A stretch of 55,101 bases of DNA from Spirosoma fluviale. Its GTDB lineage: Bacteria; Bacteroidota; Bacteroidia; Cytophagales; Cyclobacteriaceae. Within the stretch, counting starts at the first letter, position 1, and each line of letters opens with the position of its first letter. Position numbers and translations under genes: made by a program. The notes beneath the pieces are model-generated. The model was not told where the DNA came from. It saw only the letters and a list, made by a program, of their open reading frames with translations, and ran no database searches. Below, in pieces: positions 49,592 through 55,101 of this stretch. Where the stretch lies: positions 1 through 55,101 of the forward strand of contig CAMBMU010000008.1 of NCBI GenBank assembly GCA_945868725.1, read 5' to 3'.

Positions 49592-50800
49592 ATGAAAATT
49601 GGAATCATCCGAGAAGGGAAAATCCCTGTGGACCAACGTACACCTTTTACCCCAGAGATTCTTCATGAAATTCAAAAAAGGGGTGGAGATAGTCTGTCCT
49701 TTTGTGTAGAAACAAGCGCGTTCCGTTGCTACACAGATGAGGAGTACCAGGAGCAAGGGATTGAGGTGGTCAGCGACCTATCCAAAGCAGACATTTTATT
49801 TGGTGTGAAGGAAGTTCCAATTGCCCAATTGATTCCTGAAAAGACCTATTTTTTCTTTTCGCATACGATCAAGAAGCAACCTCGGAATAAAGCCATGCTG
49901 CAAGCCATCTTGGCCAAGTCAATTGGGATGATAGACTATGAGCTATTGAAAAATCCAGCTGGAGAACGAGTGGTTGCCTTTGGGAGATGGGCAGGTGTGG
50001 TGGGGGCTTACAATGCTTTTTGGACCTATGGAAAGAAGACGGGTCTTTATGAATTACGGAGAGCCTTGGCCTGTAAGGATTTGGACGATTTAAAAGTAGA
50101 ATTGAAGAAGGTGGTGCTGCCTCCGATCAAAATTGTGGTGACTGGTAGAGGAAGAGTAGGAAAAGGGGTTTTAGAAATTTTAGAAATTTTGGGAATTCTG
50201 GAAGTGGAACCTCAGGACTTTCTTCGAAATGACTTCGAAGAACCAGTTTTTACTTGCCTTTCCACTGCCGATTATTTGCGGAGGATCTCCGATAGGGGGT
50301 ATGAACAAGCCCATTTTTATGCCAATCCAGAAGCCTATGAAAGTCAATTTATGCCATTTGCGGAAGCTGCGGAAATTTTAATTGCTGCAGCGTATTGGGA
50401 TCCCAATGCTCCACGGTTATTTGAGCTGGAGGCTATGCGATCTCCTAATTTTTCAATTTCTGTAATTGCTGATATTACCTGTGATATCGATGGATCGGTT
50501 CCTACTACTCATCGGGCTTCTACCCTACTTGATCCCGTGTATGATATGGACCGGAATACCATGCAAGAGCTCCCTCCTTTTGCAAATCAGCACAGTATTT
50601 CCGTGATGGCAATTGATAATTTGCCATGCGAACTTCCACGAGAATCTTCAGCAGAATTTGCCAGACAGCTTCGAGAATGGGTAATACCCACATTAATCCA
50701 AATAAATTCCCCAATTTTAGAGAAGGCCACCATTGCCAGAGATGGGAATTTGACTTTGAATTTTATGTATTTGAGCGATTATGTAAGCAAGACCCCTTGA
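49592..50800 (+). CDS. NAD(P)-dependent oxidoreductase, saccharopine/alanine dehydrogenase-like
   Basis: A 402-residue member of the alanine-dehydrogenase/PNT N-terminal superfamily. The start MKIGIIREGKIPVDQRTPFTP is the characteristic AlaDh/PNT and fungal saccharopine-dehydrogenase N-terminus. The Rossmann segment KIVVTGRGRVGKGVLEILEIL comes near residue 200, followed by CDIDGSVPTTHRAST with the substrate-loop features. Family members oxidise saccharopine or alanine or act on opine-like imines. The upstream ORF extension to 49496 lacks family similarity and the first good ATG is used. deoC follows 9 bp downstream, so they may be co-transcribed. The reaction is unassigned. Confidence 0.85.
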   Translation: MKIGIIREGKIPVDQRTPFTPEILHEIQKRGGDSLSFCVETSAFRCYTDEEYQEQGIEVVSDLSKADILFGVKEVPIAQLIPEKTYFFFSHTIKKQPRNKAMLQAILAKSIGMIDYELLKNPAGERVVAFGRWAGVVGAYNAFWTYGKKTGLYELRRALACKDLDDLKVELKKVVLPPIKIVVTGRGRVGKGVLEILEILGILEVEPQDFLRNDFEEPVFTCLSTADYLRRISDRGYEQAHFYANPEAYESQFMPFAEAAEILIAAAYWDPNAPRLFELEAMRSPNFSISVIADITCDIDGSVPTTHRASTLLDPVYDMDRNTMQELPPFANQHSISVMAIDNLPCELPRESSAEFARQLREWVIPTLIQINSPILEKATIARDGNLTLNFMYLSDYVSKTP

Positions 50801-50809
50801 TCTATTGGA

Positions 50810-51472
50810 ATGAAACTAAATCGGTACCTTGAATCCACCTTACTTAAGCCAACCGTTACGGAAAGGGAAATTGATCTTTTGATTGCTGAGGCGATTGCAG
50901 CTCAATTTATTGGCGTATGCGTGCCTCCTTTCTGGGTAAAAAAAGTAAAAAGAGAACTTCGAGATGAGGACATTCAAGTGGTCACCGTTATTGGATTTCC
51001 ATTTGGGTATGAGGCCACAGAAACTAAGGTAGCAGAAGCTAAAATAGCGATTCAAGCCGGTGCAGACGAGTTGGATGTGGTATGGTCTCAAACTGCTTTT
51101 CATTCGGGGATGTCCTGGCCCAAAATAGAATTAGCGCAATTAGCCAAGGTTTGTCATGAATCGGAACGAATCCTGAAAGTGATTATTGAAACGGCCTATT
51201 TGAGTACCACACAAATCCGAGAAGCCTGTTTGATATGCCAAGATGCAGGAGCAGATTTTGTCAAAACTTCTACTGGGTATGCGCCTTATGGAGCAAGGGT
51301 AGAGGATGTACTGTTGATGCGAGAGGTCTTGCCTTCCACCATTGGGATTAAAGCAAGTGGGGGAATAAAAACGCTCGAACAAGCTTTGGCCCTGATTCAG
51401 GCAGGGGCTGATCGCTTAGGTACAAGCTCTGCCAAATCTTTGATGGATGAATGGAGAACCAAAAATCCTTAA
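50810..51472 (+). CDS. deoC: deoxyribose-phosphate aldolase
   Basis: DeoC cleaves 2-deoxyribose 5-phosphate to glyceraldehyde 3-phosphate and acetaldehyde in nucleoside catabolism. The 220 residues contain VCVPPFWVKKV, VIGFPFGYEATETKVAEA, KVIIETAYLS, the Schiff-base lysine motif DFVKTSTGYAPYGA (near residue 150) and IGIKASGGIKT, which holds the second conserved Lys. It overlaps the converging Na/Pi cotransporter gene by four bases. No deoA, deoB or deoD is nearby. Confidence 0.96.
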   Translation: MKLNRYLESTLLKPTVTEREIDLLIAEAIAAQFIGVCVPPFWVKKVKRELRDEDIQVVTVIGFPFGYEATETKVAEAKIAIQAGADELDVVWSQTAFHSGMSWPKIELAQLAKVCHESERILKVIIETAYLSTTQIREACLICQDAGADFVKTSTGYAPYGARVEDVLLMREVLPSTIGIKASGGIKTLEQALALIQAGADRLGTSSAKSLMDEWRTKNP

Positions 51473-52581
51473 TCTTGCGTAAAGTAGATCAGCAGAAAGG
51501 GAATGATAAAGAAGGTCAGCAGGATATAGGCAAACACAACCACTCGATATTTCACCGACATTTTTGCCATGTAATTGGAAAGCCATATTGGAATTTTCCG
51601 GATGCTCGCAAAGGGCAAAAATATCAGCGCCCCGAAACTATTGAAGAGCACATGTACCAAGGCCAAGGCAATTGCCGCTTCAGGCTTGTAGATAGAAGCG
51701 ATCACTGCAGTCATGGTCGTGCCAATATTCGCCCCGATGATAAAGGGGAAAGCCTTGCTTATCGTCACTTTTTTACTGGCCACCAAAGGCACGACCAAAG
51801 AAGTAGTAACCGTACTTGACTGTACTGCAGCAGTGAAAAAAGTACCATAAAAAAACGCTAGGCCAGTTTTTTGGAAAATAACTTTATTGACTTCTTCAAA
51901 AGAATCTTTAACAAAGGTTTTGTACATGGCCGTAGACAAGACTTTAATTGCTAAAAATACCAGTGCTATGGAGAAAATTACGGTAACAAGCGTGGAGTCT
52001 ATTTGGATGTCTACCCACTCGGAGAGCGATCTAGTGAATATCCTATTGTAGACGATAGGTCCTTCAAAGGAATTGTCAGCAGCAAACCAACCGGCAATGT
52101 GTGCCGCCATTTTGGAGAGAAATCCAAAATAAATCTCCAATGGGAAAAGTAAGATTACGGTAAGGATGTTAAAAAAATCATGAGAAATACCTGCAGAAAA
52201 CGCCCTTCGAAATTCTTTTTTATCCATAAGGTAGGACAAGGACACCAAGGTAGAAGTTAGTGTGGTGCCGATATTGGCGCCGAGGACGATAGGCACCGCT
52301 TGCTGGAGCGTAAGATTGCCAGAAGCTACGATGGCCACCAAACTGGCAGTAACGGTGGAGCTACTCTGAATAAGCGCGGTGACTAGCAGGCCAATAAATA
52401 AGCTGATAAATGGATTTTTTGTTGCCTGTAAAATTTCCAATGCCAATCCACTGTTGATTTTTCCTACAGCTACCGTGAGCAGATCAATAGCAAAAATGAA
52501 GAGTAAAAGGGACAGAAAAACCCAGAGATAGTTTAAAAACGTACGTTTGGAGGGTTGATTTTGCTTTTCCAAGCTTTCCAT
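51469..52581 (-). CDS. Na+/phosphate cotransporter, NptA/PNaS family
   Basis: A sodium-dependent phosphate transporter of 370 residues with two inverted Na_Pi_cotrans halves. Each half carries the QSS motif: LVTALIQSSSTVTASLVAIVAS in the N-terminal half and FFTAAVQSSTVTTSLVVPLVA in the C-terminal half. ANIGTTLTSTLVSL and ANIGTTMTAVIASIYKPEAA are the paired repeats that follow. There is no C-terminal PhoU-like domain, unlike many longer bacterial members. It is divergent from the PiT-like gene, with 222 bp between, so two unrelated phosphate-transporter-type genes share a promoter region. Confidence 0.92.
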   Translation of the reverse strand: MESLEKQNQPSKRTFLNYLWVFLSLLLFIFAIDLLTVAVGKINSGLALEILQATKNPFISLFIGLLVTALIQSSSTVTASLVAIVASGNLTLQQAVPIVLGANIGTTLTSTLVSLSYLMDKKEFRRAFSAGISHDFFNILTVILLFPLEIYFGFLSKMAAHIAGWFAADNSFEGPIVYNRIFTRSLSEWVDIQIDSTLVTVIFSIALVFLAIKVLSTAMYKTFVKDSFEEVNKVIFQKTGLAFFYGTFFTAAVQSSTVTTSLVVPLVASKKVTISKAFPFIIGANIGTTMTAVIASIYKPEAAIALALVHVLFNSFGALIFLPFASIRKIPIWLSNYMAKMSVKYRVVVFAYILLTFFIIPFLLIYFTQD

Positions 52582-52771
52582 TTTAGTAGCGATAAGGACC
52601 CGAAAAGAAAAAAGTTTGGGGATATCTGTTCCCTTTCAACCTTAAAATTTCAAAGAATACTCGGTACAAAAATTGACTTTTTTTTGTTAAAATCAATTCA
52701 ATAGCTCCGGCCAGAAGGTGTTTTTTTTCTTCTTTAACAATTTAATAATACAGGTTGCTGAATATCTTATC

Positions 52772-52779
52772 TATTTTTG
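52772..52779 (+). promoter_or_regulatory. putative -7 promoter box of the PiT-like gene
   Basis: TATTTTTG matches TAnnTTTG exactly, 24 bases before the ATG at 52804. The ORF-track start TTG 52777 lies inside this box. The nearest upstream TTG is 14 bases away, shorter than usual. Confidence 0.4.
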
Positions 52780-52803
52780 TTTCTAAGACCTACTCCCTCC
52801 AGC

Positions 52804-53940
52804 ATGGCCAAGCAAAAGCCGATTGATCAAAACATAAATCAAGAATCCATTTCAAAGAAAGTTTCATGGATTTTTGATTTAGCGAAGGCTGAACGTCCTT
52901 ATTTAATTCTCATTGCAATCCTGGTTTCTATTGCAGGATTTATTACAGAATATACCTACGCTGCCATGTGGTTTGGATTTGCACTCGCTGCCTATTCTGC
53001 GATTGCGAATGATAGCATTCAGACCATTGGGACATTTATCGTTTCCAACCAAAAGACGAAATGGTACTGGTTGTGGATTTTTATTGGATTGATTTGGGTG
53101 GTCACGATTACCTACAGTTGGGTTGTTTTCAAGGGTGATGTTTCCTTCCAGTTACTCAGTACCCCAGGATTAGAAAAAGCACCCGAAAGTTTTGTCTTTC
53201 TACAGTTGGCAGCCCCAATTGTCTTGCTGATCATGACCCGAATGAGGTGGCCAGTATCTACCACGTTTTTGTTGCTCAACGTGTTTACGTACAAGGCAGG
53301 AACAATTGTATCGGTGATGAGCAAAAGTTTTTATGGCTACGTTTTGGCCTTTTTCTTAGCGATCCTTGTTTGGTATATTTTAGAGCGTTTTGTAAAAAAT
53401 TACCTCAAAGGGCAGGCAAAACCCTACTGGATGGTCTTGCAATGGATTACTTCAGGAACACTATGGGCAATTTGGATTATGCAGGATGCGGCCAATATTG
53501 CTGTGTTTTTACCTCGTCAGTTAAATGTTTTTGAATTTGTTGTTTATACAGGAGTTGTATTTTTTGGATTAGGGATCATTTTTTTCCTTAAAGGCGACAA
53601 AATCCAAGACATCATCAATGAAAAAACAAACGTTGCTGACGTCCGTGCCGCTACCATGGTGGATTTGGTGTATGCCGTTATTTTGTTCTATTTCAAGATG
53701 TACAACAATGTTCCAATGAGTACCACCTGGGTATTTATTGGACTCTTGGCAGGACGAGAGTTTGCGATAGCATGGGGCAAGCATGGTAAAGCAAAAAGTA
53801 AAGGTGCTTGGCTTGAACGTGCCTTCCGATTGGCCAAAAAAGACATGTGGAAAGCTCTAGCCGGTTTGGTGGTGTCCTTAATCTTGGCGATGGTGATCAA
53901 CAAAGGGGTAAGAGAGGAAATTTTCGCTGTATTTAATTGA
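52804..53940 (+). CDS. distant PiT-like membrane transporter (PF01384-type fold)
   Basis: A 378-residue membrane protein with about ten hydrophobic segments, usually annotated as hypothetical. I read it as a two-repeat PiT-type phosphate transporter. Half one has AIANDSIQTIGTF (66-78), recalling the PiT GANDxAN signature, and WPVSTT (149-154). Half two has MQDAANIAV (226-234) and VPMSTT (303-308), recalling the second ND.AN and PVSTT motifs. The order and spacing match PiT, but the acidic and Asn positions are partly changed. A cytoplasmic basic segment GKHGKAKSKGAWLERAFRLA precedes the last helix. Its neighbour is a Na/Pi cotransporter. The substrate (phosphate or another oxyanion) is unproven. 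Confidence 0.75.
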   Translation: MAKQKPIDQNINQESISKKVSWIFDLAKAERPYLILIAILVSIAGFITEYTYAAMWFGFALAAYSAIANDSIQTIGTFIVSNQKTKWYWLWIFIGLIWVVTITYSWVVFKGDVSFQLLSTPGLEKAPESFVFLQLAAPIVLLIMTRMRWPVSTTFLLLNVFTYKAGTIVSVMSKSFYGYVLAFFLAILVWYILERFVKNYLKGQAKPYWMVLQWITSGTLWAIWIMQDAANIAVFLPRQLNVFEFVVYTGVVFFGLGIIFFLKGDKIQDIINEKTNVADVRAATMVDLVYAVILFYFKMYNNVPMSTTWVFIGLLAGREFAIAWGKHGKAKSKGAWLERAFRLAKKDMWKALAGLVVSLILAMVINKGVREEIFAVFN

Positions 53941-53950
53941 ACCAGTAATC

Positions 53951-54403
53951 TTGGAGCTCTATAGCCACGAATACTTCATGAACGAAGCCTTCAAGCAAGC
54001 TAAACTAGCTTTTGAAGAAGGGGAAGTGCCTGTAGGTGCAGTAGTCGTTTCAAAAAATAAAGTGATTGCACGAGCCTACAACCAGACTGAAAAGTTGACT
54101 GATGTGACGGCTCATGCAGAAATCTTGGCAATCACTGCGGCCGCCAACTACCTTGGTGCAAAATATCTCAACGAATGCCGGTTGTACGTCACCCTGGAAC
54201 CATGCCCCATGTGTGCAGGGGCACTCTACTGGGCGCAACTAGGGGAACTTTACCTTGGAGCCACAGACCCCAAGCGAGGATACCTCCAATGTAATGCCCA
54301 AATGCTCCATCCCAAAACCAAGGTGTTTACTGGAATGATGGCGAAGGAGTCAGAGCAGCTTATGATTGAATTTTTCAAAATCTTACGAAAAAAGACTTTT
54401 TGA
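53951..54403 (+). CDS. tadA: tRNA adenosine deaminase-type nucleoside deaminase
   Basis: A zinc-dependent cytidine-deaminase-fold enzyme of 150 residues, most like TadA, which converts A34 to inosine in tRNA-Arg. The zinc motifs are HAEILAI and EPCPMCAGAL, preceded by EVPVGAVVV. The N-terminal EYFMNEAFKQAKLAF is conserved in the family, so the TTG start proposed by the track (giving MELYSHEYF) is probably right; ATG 53978 would trim it. A guanine-deaminase-like role cannot be excluded. It begins 10 bp after the PiT-like gene. Confidence 0.9.
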   Translation: MELYSHEYFMNEAFKQAKLAFEEGEVPVGAVVVSKNKVIARAYNQTEKLTDVTAHAEILAITAAANYLGAKYLNECRLYVTLEPCPMCAGALYWAQLGELYLGATDPKRGYLQCNAQMLHPKTKVFTGMMAKESEQLMIEFFKILRKKTF

Positions 54404-54495
54404 TTGATTAGAACTTTTTGGTTAAAAGGCTGGTTTAGAAGGAATATAAAAGCGCAGAAAATTTTTAACTTTACCGCACATAAAACCCTATACAC

Positions 54496-55101
54496 ATGGC
54501 TTTTGAACTACCCTCACTTCCATATGCACTGAATGCATTGGAGCCCCATATCGATGCACGAACCATGGAAATTCACCATGGAAAGCACCACAATGCTTAC
54601 GTGACTAACTTAAATGCTGCTATCGCAGGAACAGACCTAGAAGGCAAATCCTTGGAGGAGCTGATGAAAGTGGCAGGATCAAATACTGCTGTGAGAAATA
54701 ACGGCGGCGGACATTGGAACCACAGCCTTTTTTGGCAAATTCTATCTCCAACTGGAGGAGGCCTTCCTACTGGAGCACTTGCTGCTGCAATTGATGCAAA
54801 ATTCGGCTCCTTTGATGCGTTTAAAGAGACCTTCAACAAAGCAGGGGCTACACGATTTGGCTCAGGCTGGGCCTGGCTCTGTGTAGACACCAAAAAAGAA
54901 CTTTGCGTATGTTCTTCTCCCAACCAGGACAATCCCCTCATGGACGTGTCAGAAAACCCAGGCACGCCTATCCTAGGCCTGGATGTATGGGAACATGCCT
55001 ACTACCTACACTACCAAAACAGACGTCCAGATTACATCGCGGCGTTCTGGAACCTTGTAAACTGGGAGGAAGTAAGCAAGCGTTACGCTGCAGCGAAGTA
55101 A
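54496..55101 (+). CDS. sodA: superoxide dismutase, Fe/Mn family (Mn-type residues)
   Basis: SOD converts superoxide to H2O2 and O2. The 201 residues end with TAA exactly at the window end, so the gene is complete. Metal ligands are His27 ([11 protein letters not shown]), His76 (HWNHSLFW), Asp163 and His167 ([15 protein letters not shown]). The position diagnostic for metal type has Gly in NNGGGHWNH and Gln144 in [10 protein letters not shown], the pattern of Mn-SODs, although cambialistic use cannot be excluded. No signal peptide is seen, so it is cytoplasmic. The 92-bp gap upstream has no perfect -7 box. Confidence 0.97.
   Translation: MAFELPSLPYALNALEPHIDARTMEIHHGKHHNAYVTNLNAAIAGTDLEGKSLEELMKVAGSNTAVRNNGGGHWNHSLFWQILSPTGGGLPTGALAAAIDAKFGSFDAFKETFNKAGATRFGSGWAWLCVDTKKELCVCSSPNQDNPLMDVSENPGTPILGLDVWEHAYYLHYQNRRPDYIAAFWNLVNWEEVSKRYAAAK

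Overview
The window looks like a chromosomal segment from a Bacteroidota bacterium, most likely a pigmented Cytophagales relative (Cyclobacteriaceae/Algoriphagus-like). Shine-Dalgarno sequences are mostly absent. Putative promoters carry the Bacteroidota -7 box TAnnTTTG, sometimes with a TTG -33 element. Gene content fits the same group: a TatC with an extended first periplasmic region, a CrtD-like carotenoid desaturase, serial FKBP lipoproteins next to a DHH phosphoesterase, and the barrel/TPR/lptC/CorC/PpiD cluster. The genus assignment is inference. I found no tRNA, rRNA, CRISPR array, prophage or transposase gene. All recognisable genes look intact.

Layout. 0.2-9.5 kb: dxs, an alpha/beta hydrolase, msrC-like and ribD, a repeat-filled gap, dgt, hflX, rfbC and an NAD-dependent epimerase. 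9.8-14.4 kb: a TPR protein, a ComA-like phosphosulfolactate synthase, a DUF368 (PopT-like) transporter overlapping aroE, and tag. 14.4-18.4 kb, minus strand: nhaD, a Glu/Leu/Phe/Val dehydrogenase and anmK. 18.7-25.7 kb: an envelope-biogenesis cluster (outer-membrane barrel, periplasmic TPR protein, LptC, small membrane protein, CorC/HlyC protein, PpiD/SurA-type chaperone). 25.8-27.9 kb: DUF493, pterin dehydratase, rsmI and an inositol-monophosphatase-family gene. 27.9-35.6 kb: AEC transporter, two orphan small genes, glyA, tatC, rpiB, a secreted subtilase and a polytopic membrane protein. 35.6-40.3 kb: rbfA, a LolC/E-type permease, a solA-like oxidase and an ABC exporter. 40.3-44.0 kb: a small surface-polysaccharide-like group (two methyltransferases and a WcaJ-type sugar-phosphate transferase) and a 2H phosphoesterase. 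44.1-49.4 kb: crtD-like gene, ndk, nrnA and three tandem FKBP lipoproteins. 49.6-55.1 kb: a saccharopine/alanine-dehydrogenase-like oxidoreductase, deoC, a Na/Pi cotransporter divergent from a distant PiT-like transporter, tadA and a Mn-type superoxide dismutase.

The least expected structure is a dispersed family of short non-coding elements (copies at 4.48-4.89, 4.90-5.04, 9.49-9.63 and 32.39-32.50 kb). Each is bounded by GATTATCCGC-like inverted ends and by 10-12 bp AT-rich flanking direct repeats. Their centres are made of rearranged GTSGAC/CCGT/CTGT words. They look like MITEs or REP-like mobile units without a transposase in the window. Two copies sit exactly at gene stop codons, and the flanking duplication includes the TAA. 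Two further points stand out: a PiT-fold protein with all four half-repeat signatures in degenerate form, and four genes whose -7 box is so close to the ATG that their mRNAs should be leaderless or nearly so.

Many ORF-track starts were extended to TTG or GTG codons lying inside promoters or terminators. I moved those starts where the family N-terminus or local signals argue for it.
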